Source: Sphingobacteriia bacterium
Lineage (GTDB): Bacteria; Bacteroidota; Bacteroidia; Bacteroidales; UBA7960
Direction of reading: 5' to 3'
NCBI GenBank assembly: GCA_011390785.1
Contig: JAABRR010000027.1
Location: forward strand, 1-62,513
DNA length: 62,513 bases
Below, piece by piece: positions 27,299-35,096 of this stretch. Each line of letters starts with the position of its first letter. Positions within the stretch are counted from its first letter, which is position 1. The notes under the pieces were generated by a model. That model did no database searches. It had not been told where the DNA came from and was given only the letters and a program-made list of their open reading frames with translations. The translations under genes and the position numbers were made by a program.

Positions 27299-27880
27299 TT
27301 ATTGCTCACTTAATTCAACATAGAGCCACGCTTTGGCCAAATTCCACGATCGTTTTACGGTAGAAGGGCTGATATTGAGTGCTATAGCAGTTTCTTCTAT
27401 CGACATGCCTCCAAAAAATCTACATTCTACAATCTGGGCCTGTCTTTCGTCCTGGATTTCAAGCTTCTTGAGTGCATCATTGAGAAGTAAGAGATCTTCT
27501 GCTGTTTGGTCACTCATTTCGAGCTTATTGTCGATAGACTCAAGGTCAACTTTCTGCGGATTTTCGCCCCTTTTGATGGCACGTTTGCGCAAGGATGCGT
27601 TGATAAGAATTTGCCGCATGGCCATTGATGCCACATGGAAAAAATGAGAACGATTTTCTAAGTTGGAAGTGCCGGCATGCATAAGTTTCAGGTAAGCTTC
27701 ATGCACTATTGCGGTTGTATTAAACGTATCGAGGTTAAAAAATTGTTGCCTAAGATAATGGGCTCCCTTTTGCAATTCATTGTAAACCAACGGAAATAGC
27801 TGGTCTATTGCTTTTTTGTTGCCCTTACCTACCTCCTGTAAAATTACGGTTACATCTTCGGGGGATAAAAAACTGCTCAT
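27299..27880 (-). CDS. ECF-like sigma factor (TIGR02999 type)
   Basis: This 193-residue sigma factor resembles the ECF group often called TIGR02999/sigma-70_X6, found next to Ser/Thr kinases. It begins ILQEVGKGNKKAIDQLFPLV (region 2) with LNTTAIVHEAYLKLMHAG and HFFHVASMAMRQILINASLR, a conserved HVASMAMR-type segment. Region 4 is IVECRFFGGMSIEETAIALN followed by the helix-turn-helix SPSTVKRSWNLAKAWLYVEL. It is the first gene of a two-gene unit with the kinase gene 14 bases downstream. Its regulon is not visible here. Upstream sequence has only a near match to a -7 box (TTTATTTG). Confidence 0.88.
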   Translation of the reverse strand: MSSFLSPEDVTVILQEVGKGNKKAIDQLFPLVYNELQKGAHYLRQQFFNLDTFNTTAIVHEAYLKLMHAGTSNLENRSHFFHVASMAMRQILINASLRKRAIKRGENPQKVDLESIDNKLEMSDQTAEDLLLLNDALKKLEIQDERQAQIVECRFFGGMSIEETAIALNISPSTVKRSWNLAKAWLYVELSEQ

Positions 27881-28201
27881 ACTTGAAACTGTTTATTTTA
27901 TATGGGCCAAATAAATTAAAAAAACTATAGGTAAATGTAAGATTTTTCACGCATTAATACCAAAAAAAGAGGATGGAAGTTTTTGTATTTAGCGCGGTGA
28001 ATTTCTTTCCAAATCTGCTTTACAAACATACTGACTGATTATCATTGAAAAATACCTATGCACGAATAAAATATTTTTATATATTTGAAAAATTCTAAAT
28101 AAAGGGAAAAAAAGGAAATTCAAAGCACAAAAAAAATTGGATCAGGATGTTCAGATGCAAGGTAACCGAAAACCAATCGTTAGCTGAACCAAACGGGAAC
28201 C
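27881..28201. other. Intergenic region, no gene seen
   Basis: 321 bases, A+T-rich, between the sigma gene and the IS3 remnant. The 12-mer TTCAGATGCAAG (28150-28161) is also found inside repeat copy B (24602-24613), so debris of the same repeat family may be present. No promoter box with full consensus was found. Confidence 0.35.
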
Positions 28202-28930
28202 CTATGTAAACAATGCATAAACAGTATTAGATAAACACATTTTTTTTTTGAAAGCCATGTTATAATCTTCTACCCATTTGGCGGTGACATCTCTCACCTG
28301 TTCAAGATTATCAAATAAATATGCATCCAGTGCACCATCCCGATAAGTCCTGTTGAATCGTTCGATGTAAGCATTCTGGGTGGGTTTTCCGGGCTGGATA
28401 TATTTAAACTCAACTTCATGGGCATCACTCCAGGATCTGGCAAGATTGGCGATAAATTCAGGCCCATTATCCATTCGTATCTTTGAAGGCTTACCGTACT
28501 TGTTAATTAAGTGTCTTAGCACCCAAATTACCCGACTGCTCTTGAGAGAATAATCTGTTTCTATAAATATTACTTCGCGGTTATAATCGTCTATCACGTT
28601 AAAGGTTCTGAACTTTCTGGCACCTATTGTGGCATCGCTCATAAAATCAATACTCCAGGTATGGGTAAATGTAGTAGGAACTTCCAGGGATTCTTTTATG
28701 CGCAAAGGAAGCCGTTTTTTATGCTTACGCCTAAGGGGTAAGCCCATTTGCTGGTATACCCTGTGTAAACGTTTGTGGTTGATAATATCTCCACTATTTC
28801 GTATGCGATAGTGACATTTCCAGAAACCTTCCCTGGGATGGTCAGCGGCTAACTGCTGCAACTTTTCCATCAGGTAGGTATCATCTTTTACTGAACGGTA
28901 CGACATGCTGCTCCTACTAGTCCCTAACAA
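28202..28930 (-). pseudogene. IS3 family transposase OrfB remnant
   Basis: The integrase-core catalytic triad of an IS3-type OrfB is visible: HTWSIDFMSDATIG (first Asp), RMDNGPEFIANLA (second Asp) and NAYIERFNRTYRDG (Glu). An HTH-like N-terminal part with RLHRVYQQMGLPLRRKHKKR precedes it. The frame really begins further upstream, near 28990 (WIYFNREPRTKDISKACRLL), consistent with expression by frameshift from OrfA, but no OrfA is found: the HNH gene occupies the place where OrfA would be. At the end, WVEDYNMAFKKKMCLSNTV has lost the usual RPHxxLxxxxP tail, next to a run of A (T on the plus strand at about 28243-28252). So both ends are damaged. It is probably inactive. Confidence 0.85.
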
Positions 28931-29180
28931 CCGACACGCCTTGCTGATGTCCTTCGTCCTCGGTTCCCGGTTGAAATAAATCCATAAAATGGTCTATGTA
29001 CTTTGCGGACCTTTTCAGGGTTCCTGGTTAAAGAAGAGAAGATAATTCGGATGTGTAACCTAGTAGAGAGTTGGAATTCCAATGGGTACTTCTACTTATG
29101 TTGTGAGTGAAGATTAAGGAGCGACTGCAGTCGCTATAAAGTACAAATAGAGTTTTGGTGAGTCGATAAAATTAAAATGA

Positions 29181-29480
29181 ATGGATTTTCAGATTCTGAT
29201 ATTACTTATCGTGGCATTATCTATTTGGTTATTTGCGCGTTTAATTTTTAACATAAAGCGCAAACGAAGGCGAGATTATTATAGAAATATATATCTGAAA
29301 TCAGATGATAGGAAACGAAAACGATATGTCGTTTTCAAAAGAGATAATTGGAAATGTGTCTACTGTGGTGCTCTTGCGACACAGGTTCATCACAAAAGAT
29401 ATGCAAAAAAAAACATTGGAAAAGAACCAATCACATGGCTTGTTTCTGTTTGTAAAACTTGCCATGACAAACAACATTGA
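29181..29480 (+). CDS. Small membrane-anchored HNH endonuclease-like protein
   Basis: This is a 99-residue protein. Residues 4-25 form one membrane segment (ILILLIVALSIWLFARLIFN). A basic stretch (KRKRRRDYYRN) follows. Residues about 49-99 are an HNH core: VVFKRDNWKCVYCGALATQV, HHKRYAKKNIGKEPITWL, VSVCKTCHDKQH. The CxxC pairs (WKCVYCG, VCKTCHD) and the HH pair fit HNH nucleases, with the last His of CHDKQH as the third catalytic or zinc-binding position. A membrane anchor in an HNH protein is uncommon. It lies in a gene-poor patch with IS3 debris, so it may be acquired DNA. It might also be a homing-type fragment; function is not established. Confidence 0.65.
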   Translation: MDFQILILLIVALSIWLFARLIFNIKRKRRRDYYRNIYLKSDDRKRKRYVVFKRDNWKCVYCGALATQVHHKRYAKKNIGKEPITWLVSVCKTCHDKQH

Positions 29481-29558
29481 AAAAATTAAAGCCGAACGCA
29501 CAATATTCAGGAATATGAGCGGCACGCAGCGCCAAGCGATTATTAGCTTCGCTTAGCT

Positions 29559-29579
29559 TCCCGAATGATGAAATCGGGA
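29559..29579. repeat. Short inverted repeat
   Basis: TCCCGA (29559-29564) and TCGGGA (29574-29579) flank the spacer ATGATGAAA. Similar short hairpins recur in Bacteroidota intergenic DNA. It lies in the gap before the TetR gene, where no gene is seen. Confidence 0.35.
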
Positions 29580-29731
29580 CAGGCTGTGCTTCTTAGGACG
29601 GGAAAGTTGTAAGTTTAAAGTTCAGTTCTTCGTAACAAGTTCAGTGATTAAAATCCCTGCCTGCACATAGCCTCGATCATTGGCAGTAAAATAAAAACTC
29701 CTGCCTGAATTAAATTTCTCATGCTGGTATT

Positions 29732-29776
29732 TTTGTAGTCTGAAAAAAGTATTACTTTTGCCGAATGAATGTTCGG
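29732..29776 (+). promoter_or_regulatory. Promoter and probable TetR operator overlapping the start codon
   Basis: A -33-type TTTG ends at 29735 and a perfect -7 box TACTTTTG occupies 29753-29760, with 17 bases between. The next bases form a palindrome CCGAA-TGAATG-TTCGG (29761-29776) that contains the ATG at 29765-29767. Transcription would start within about two bases of this ATG, so the message may be leaderless. Autorepression by the encoded TetR protein is an inference. Confidence 0.55.
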
Positions 29777-30331
29777 TCGGATAAGAAAAGTGAAATAATT
29801 GACGTAACCTTAGCCCTTATTGCGCAACGTGGTGTGCACAATACGCCAATGTCTCTGGTAAGCAAAAGCTCAGGAATTGCTGCCGGTACTATTTATCACC
29901 ATTTTGAAAGCAAAGAGAAGCTAATCAATGAGGTATACCTTAATATTAAAACATCAATGCTGACAAGCGTTATGAAGAACGATAATGAAACAAAACCTTA
30001 TAAAGATCGTTTTTTTGAAATTTGTGAAACGTACTTCGATTATCTTGTCGACAATCCTAATACACTTTCATTTTTGGAACAGTGTTCAAGTATTCCAATT
30101 CTCAATGAAGAAGTCAGAAAACAAGCAGATGCTATTGCAGCGCCATTAGTGGACTTTTTTCGCTTTGGAATAGAGCGTGGCATCGTTAAATTTCCCGATA
30201 TTGAAATAGTACTATCTCTCATAAATGGGTCTATCATTAACCTGGCCAAACTGCAAATCACAGGGCAATTTAAAATAACAAACGAGCAAAAGATTTCTGC
30301 CATTCATTATGCATGGAAGGGATTAACGTAA
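29765..30331 (+). CDS. TetR/AcrR family transcriptional regulator
   Basis: This 188-residue regulator has the TetR N-terminal DNA-binding domain: EIIDVTLALIAQRGVHNTPM, then the helix-turn-helix SLVSKSSGIAAGTIYHHFES (about residues 29-48) and the following KEKLINEVYLNIKTSMLTS. The C-terminal ligand domain (about 65-188) is typical helical sequence with no obvious ligand. The start is ATG 29765, because the HTH needs almost the whole N-terminus. The palindrome over the start codon suggests self-repression. The MBL hydrolase gene lies 99 bases downstream on the same strand and is the likely second target. Confidence 0.9.
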   Translation: MNVRSDKKSEIIDVTLALIAQRGVHNTPMSLVSKSSGIAAGTIYHHFESKEKLINEVYLNIKTSMLTSVMKNDNETKPYKDRFFEICETYFDYLVDNPNTLSFLEQCSSIPILNEEVRKQADAIAAPLVDFFRFGIERGIVKFPDIEIVLSLINGSIINLAKLQITGQFKITNEQKISAIHYAWKGLT

Positions 30332-30430
30332 GTTTTTTGCAGGTAAAGTTTGCCATATGGTAATTGCCTGCCGCAATGAAGAAAAGGCAATTAAAAATAA
30401 GTTTGATATTTAAGTCTCTTCCAATAATTA

Positions 30431-31564
30431 ATGGAACCAGTAATGTATAAAAAAATTAAAAAAGCAATGGGTTTATTTTTTGTAATTATCCTGATTTTGG
30501 TAATAACCACTTTTGTATTTCTCAGACAAGAAAAATTTGGTAAACTACCAAAAGGTGAGCGATTGGCCAGGATAGAAAAAGCTGAAAATTATAAAAACGG
30601 TTCTTTCCAAAACCTTAGTCATACGCCAGATCTTCCGGAAGGCGTCTCTTATTGGGATGTTACCAGGAAATATCTATTTACAAAAAAAAATGATTCAAAG
30701 CCAACAGAGGCAATCCCTTCTAATAAAACCGACTTACAAAATTTAAATCCCGATGAGGATATCTTAGTTTGGTTTGGGCATTCGTCCTATTTCATGCAAA
30801 TTGATGGCAAAAAGATATTAGTAGATCCTGTACTAAGTGGAGCGGCAACTCCCTTACCATTTGGTACAAAAGCATTTATGGGTACTGACATATACTCCAC
30901 AGATGACTTGCCTGAAATTGACATCCTTTTTATTTCACACGACCATTGGGATCACCTCGATTATGAAACCATATTAAAATTAAAACCCAAAATTAAGACT
31001 GTAATTTGTGGTCTTGGTGTAGGAGAACATTTTGAACACTGGGGATATGACCCTGCCAAACTAATAGAAACCAGTTGGAATGAAAAAACAGAGCTTGCAG
31101 ACAGCGTTACAGTTCATACAATGCCTGCAAGGCATTTTTCTGGTCGTGGACTAACCAGAAATAAGTCACTTTGGGTGTCTTTTGTATTGCAGACCCCAAC
31201 AAAGCAAATCTATATTGGTGGAGATAGTGGCTACGACACCCATTTTGCAGAAATAGGGCAAACATTTGGTGATTTTGATTTGGTAATTCTGGATAATGGA
31301 CAATATGACGAACATTGGCCATACATTCATTTATTGCCCAATGAGATTTTAACTGTTGCAAAAGAGCTCAATGCAAAACGAATTTTACCTGTACATAATT
31401 CAAAGTTTGTTTTAGGAAGTCACCCATGGTATGAGCCGTTAGAATTATTAGTCAAGAACAATAAAGTAGAAAAATTAAATATTATTACACCCATGATTGG
31501 AGAAAAGGTTAATTTAAATGACATTACTCAAACTTTTAGCCAATGGTGGCATATCGTGAAGTAA
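30431..31564 (+). CDS. Membrane-anchored MBL-fold metal-dependent hydrolase
   Basis: This 377-residue protein belongs to the beta-lactamase-like superfamily, near NAPE-PLD/UlaG-type enzymes. An N-terminal hydrophobic segment (AMGLFFVIILILVITTFVFL, about residues 13-32) anchors it. Metal ligands: ILVWFGHSSYFMQIDGKKIL (GHSS), ILVDPVLSG, LFISHDHWDHLDYE (HxHxDH at about residues 172-177), TMPARHFSGRG (His), IYIGGDSGYDTHFAEIG (Asp) and RILPVHNSKFVL (His). NAPE-PLD-like enzymes cleave N-acyl phospholipids or cyclic phosphoesters; the substrate here is unknown. It follows the TetR gene, which probably controls it. A later start at 30443 (MYKKIKKA) is possible. Confidence 0.85.
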   Translation: MEPVMYKKIKKAMGLFFVIILILVITTFVFLRQEKFGKLPKGERLARIEKAENYKNGSFQNLSHTPDLPEGVSYWDVTRKYLFTKKNDSKPTEAIPSNKTDLQNLNPDEDILVWFGHSSYFMQIDGKKILVDPVLSGAATPLPFGTKAFMGTDIYSTDDLPEIDILFISHDHWDHLDYETILKLKPKIKTVICGLGVGEHFEHWGYDPAKLIETSWNEKTELADSVTVHTMPARHFSGRGLTRNKSLWVSFVLQTPTKQIYIGGDSGYDTHFAEIGQTFGDFDLVILDNGQYDEHWPYIHLLPNEILTVAKELNAKRILPVHNSKFVLGSHPWYEPLELLVKNNKVEKLNIITPMIGEKVNLNDITQTFSQWWHIVK

Positions 31565-32153
31565 ATTAAAAAAAGTTAAAATTATTAGTCGAAAATCAAT
31601 ACTACTGCCAATATCAAATATAAAACATCAGGCAGTCAGTGCGTTAGCGAACTTTTAGGGATTATGACTACACATATGAAGAGCCAAACATGGTGGCCAA
31701 CATGCTAAACCTGATCTCGTTACTTAAGACGAGACGGGTGAAGTGCAGGTTTTGGGGTTTCTGCTTTGCTTTATCTTTCATTTCGGTGGTTAGTTTAGCA
31801 TCCCGTTGATTTTCAGCATACCCGGTTTCAGTGGCACAATTTGGCCGGTATATCCAGCCAGTTGAAAAATTGATTGAATTGGTTGAAAAATTTCTGAAGA
31901 CCTTATTTGTTTCTTAAATTATCTTAATATTTCTGTTGGTATTATCGATTAATAATATGATAGATAAGGGATTACATTTTTAGGTAATACAAGGGGGAAT
32001 TGACCATGAACTGATTTCTTCATTTTAGGTGTATTTGAATTTGATCGTCACCAGATAGATGATCAATAAACACTTATAAACAAACCTGTCCGGCTTTTTG
32101 GCGGGAGTTCAATATGTGTTTGTTAAAAAGATACCAACCCATAATCCAAAGAC
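31565..32153. other. 589-base intergenic region
   Basis: No gene is supported. An inverted repeat of nine bases, ATGCTAAAC (31702-31710) and GTTTAGCAT (31793-31801), brackets a segment that also contains a small hairpin (CTCGT/ACGAG near 31717-31734). The rest is A+T-rich and otherwise featureless. The region may hold debris from an old insertion. Confidence 0.35.
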
Positions 32154-34424
32154 ATGAATAAAAAGAATGAATTTTACAAGCCATTGCAGGCGGTTTTGAG
32201 AAAGAAGCCATATTATTTTTTGCCCTACTTGATTTTTATCAGAGGCTTGTCATTAATTGTCATGTTTCTGATAGCCTTGTATGGCGCTTTGGCGCAAATA
32301 CCAACAGGGTTTACTTATCAGGCTGTTATCAGAGATAATGGAGGAGAGATCATGGTCAATCAAAATGTTAACATCGGAATTGACCTGTTGCAGGGTTCTG
32401 AAAACGGTTCAGTTGCGTTTAGTGAGTTTCATATAACGCAAACCAACGCATTTGGGTTGGTAAATCTGCGTATTGGCAGCCTGAACCCTGATGTATTTAA
32501 TGACATTACCTGGCAAGATGGGCCTTATTACATAAAGATTTCGGTAAACGGACTGACCATGGGCGTTAGTCCTTTATTAAGTGTACCTTATGCTATGTAT
32601 GCCTTGTCGGGAGGGGAACCCGGACCCCCTGGTGCACCTGGAACAAGCAGCTGGACAGACAATGATGAAAGTGTAACTGCACAGGTGCGGGTTGGCATTG
32701 GTACCTCGCAGGCTACTGCTGCTCTTCATGTTGCCAATAATTCTATTGATGGCAATGTGCTTTTTCAAGGTTCATTCAATGATCAGTTTCCTGGCGCAAC
32801 ACCGGCAAATGGAACCGGAACACGCATGTTGTGGTATCCGGCAAAAGCGGCTTTCAGGGCTGGCAGAGTATCTGCGGATCAATGGGATGCACAACAAATT
32901 GGTAGTTATTCAATGGCTATGGGTCTTGATGCCCTTGCATTGGGAAAGAATTCATTTTCTGTAGGAGAAGAAACAGAGGCTGCTGCAGATCATTCTGTAG
33001 CAATGGGTCTATGGTCAGTTGCTTCCGGATATGCTTCTATTGCCATGGGTGTCCTGGCAGAAGCTTCTGGTTACAGGGCGGTTGCTCTGGGGACTGAAAC
33101 AAAGGCTATGGGTGATTTTTCTTTGGCATTAGGATTTAAAGGTATGGCATCCGGAACTATGGCAACTGCAATGGGTAATGAAACGCAGGCAACCGGAAAT
33201 ACCACGATGGCCTGGGGTGCCTTTACAAAGGCCGTGGGCGACCGGTCAACGTCATGGGGCACCGAGACCTCCGCAACAGGAACGAGCGCTACCGCCTGGG
33301 GTTCACAAACTACTGCCTCCGCATCGGGTGCTACGGCCTGGGGTGTTGGTAGTATTGCATCCGGAATTAATAGTGTTGCATGGGGAAATGCCACTTCGGC
33401 CATCAACGCCAATAGCGCAAGTTGGGGAAATAATACGCAGGCAAGTGGTCAGAACAGTACTGCTTTTGGCAGCAATACTGTTGCTTCTGGTCTGAATTCT
33501 GTTGTATGGGGAGCAGGTAATTCATCCACCGCATCCTATAGTTCGGCATGGGGGCAAAATAACCAGGCAAAAGGAACTCTTTCTACGGCATGGGGTATTG
33601 ACACAGAAGCCAGTGGAGGGCAGAGCACGGCCTGGGGTTTAAATACTCTCGCTGCTGGCACAAGATCTACTGCATGGGGTTACGAAACCGTTGCTCATTC
33701 AGCTAATGAAACCGTTCTGGGACATTTCAGCACTTTGTACATACCTTTTTCACAAGTGAATATTAATGGTTCCGACAGGCTTTTTGTGGTAGGTAATGGT
33801 TCATCTGACAACAACCGTAGCAATGCTCTCACACTTTTAAAAAATGGCAAAATATCTATCGGAAATACAAATCCTGCTGCAACGCTGCATGTTAAGCACA
33901 ATGTGCTTATAAGCGGAGCGCAGCCTACCGAAGGGTTTCGTATAGAAAATGGTGGTTCGGGAAATTATTACTGGACTTTTCATACCTTAAATAGCACAGG
34001 AGCTTTGGCAATGTATAGTTCATTGTCAGGAAGCGTAGGGATTGGCTATTTTAGTCCTGCAGATGGAAGCTTTCTACACCTTAGTAGTCGGGGCAGTAAA
34101 AACAATATTAGTCCACTAAGTGATGATATTCTTTCCCGGGTACTCAGGCTTAAACCAGTGCAATATCGATATAAACATCTTTCAACCGATATGGATCATA
34201 TTGGATTTATTGCAGAAGATGTTGCAGAAATATTTCCCCAGTTTACTGAAATGGTTGATGTTGAACAACAGATCATGGCAGTAGATTATACTGGATTTTC
34301 TGTTGTAGCAATTAAAGCCATTCAGCAACAGCAGGTTGTTATCGATGATTTAAAAACCGCTCTGGTAAAACAACAACAGATGATTAACGAACTTACTGAA
34401 AGATTAAATCGTTTAGAACAATAA
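32154..34424 (+). CDS. Surface protein with YadA-head-like repeats and S74 chaperone tail
   Basis: This 756-residue exported protein begins with a long N-terminus and hydrophobic segment (about residues 35-50). A Bacteroidota fibre-type N-domain follows (FTYQAVIRDNGGEIMVNQNV ... LSVPYAMYAL, about 57-155), then a short collagen-like GPPGAPG. Residues about 245-530 hold some twenty tandem units of about 14 residues, first as SxAMGxxxxASG, later as STAWGxxTxASG; this is the YadA-head left-handed beta-roll pattern, with Trp taking over the position before Gly in later repeats. The end (GSKNNISPLSDDILSRVLRL ... MNELTERLNRLEQ) is a peptidase S74-type intramolecular chaperone with a coiled coil. Trimer formation and phage-fibre kinship are inferences. 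Confidence 0.85.
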   Translation: MNKKNEFYKPLQAVLRKKPYYFLPYLIFIRGLSLIVMFLIALYGALAQIPTGFTYQAVIRDNGGEIMVNQNVNIGIDLLQGSENGSVAFSEFHITQTNAFGLVNLRIGSLNPDVFNDITWQDGPYYIKISVNGLTMGVSPLLSVPYAMYALSGGEPGPPGAPGTSSWTDNDESVTAQVRVGIGTSQATAALHVANNSIDGNVLFQGSFNDQFPGATPANGTGTRMLWYPAKAAFRAGRVSADQWDAQQIGSYSMAMGLDALALGKNSFSVGEETEAAADHSVAMGLWSVASGYASIAMGVLAEASGYRAVALGTETKAMGDFSLALGFKGMASGTMATAMGNETQATGNTTMAWGAFTKAVGDRSTSWGTETSATGTSATAWGSQTTASASGATAWGVGSIASGINSVAWGNATSAINANSASWGNNTQASGQNSTAFGSNTVASGLNSVVWGAGNSSTASYSSAWGQNNQAKGTLSTAWGIDTEASGGQSTAWGLNTLAAGTRSTAWGYETVAHSANETVLGHFSTLYIPFSQVNINGSDRLFVVGNGSSDNNRSNALTLLKNGKISIGNTNPAATLHVKHNVLISGAQPTEGFRIENGGSGNYYWTFHTLNSTGALAMYSSLSGSVGIGYFSPADGSFLHLSSRGSKNNISPLSDDILSRVLRLKPVQYRYKHLSTDMDHIGFIAEDVAEIFPQFTEMVDVEQQIMAVDYTGFSVVAIKAIQQQQVVIDDLKTALVKQQQMINELTERLNRLEQ

Positions 34425-34574
34425 TCTAAAAACATCAGATAAGAATAGTTGTTATATTTATGGTATTGAAAATGCATAATTCTTTTCAAATGAAATAAAT
34501 TTTTAAGAATTCATTTTGCTAAAGAATTCTGAATTGAAAAGCATCTTCTTTTAATGTCTTAAATATTATCAGCT

Positions 34575-34991
34575 ATGAAAACAATTAAACTTCTTGCCCT
34601 TACATTGCTCGCTCTAATGATTGCATGCGTTGCTCCCCGACCTGTAACTGATACCGAAGAATCTGCTACCGATCCTACGGTGGAGCTTTCCGATTCAACC
34701 GAATATGAATTGGTAATTTTTGATTCTGAATTCAACAGCTGGATGTCGATGAATGCCAGGCCTATGAGTTTTTACAGTGAAGAATACCTGAAAACATGGA
34801 ATGATCGTCTTGTAACAGAATGGAATAACTTTTCTCCATCGCAGGGGAGAGTCGATTGCCGGCCAAATTCTTATTTGGATTGGGATCGGAATGTAGATTA
34901 TGGCAAGGAGTTGAATTACCAGCTGTTTAATTATTTTCGGTTTATGCAAGAACGCTGCAGAATTTTTATGAGCACACCAGGGGAATGGTAA
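34575..34991 (+). CDS. Small lipoprotein (DUF6146-like)
   Basis: This 138-residue lipoprotein has a type II signal peptide (LLALTLLALMIACVAPRPVT, acylated Cys at residue 18). After a Glu/Asp/Thr-rich linker, the mature part YELVIFDSEFNSWMSMNARP, MSFYSEEYLKTWNDRLVTEW, and CRPNSYLDWDRNVDYGKELN followed by YQLFNYFRFMQERCRIFM is typical of a small Bacteroidota lipoprotein family that I associate with DUF6146, from memory. Two cysteines (in DCRP and ERCR) may pair. It follows the YadA-head gene by 150 bases. The function is unknown. Confidence 0.65.
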   Translation: MKTIKLLALTLLALMIACVAPRPVTDTEESATDPTVELSDSTEYELVIFDSEFNSWMSMNARPMSFYSEEYLKTWNDRLVTEWNNFSPSQGRVDCRPNSYLDWDRNVDYGKELNYQLFNYFRFMQERCRIFMSTPGEW

Positions 34992-35096
34992 TATCCTTTT
35001 ATTGATGAAAAAGAAAGTCGGTTCAGTCCAAAATTATAAAGTTGTTAACTGCCTTCGCATAAAAAACAGGCTAATCCATGAGAAGGTTTTGAAGCA

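Noticed and set aside
32880-33720. CRISPR-like array
   Set aside because: The periodic sequence is 42-base coding repeats inside a long open frame with no fixed repeats and unique spacers.
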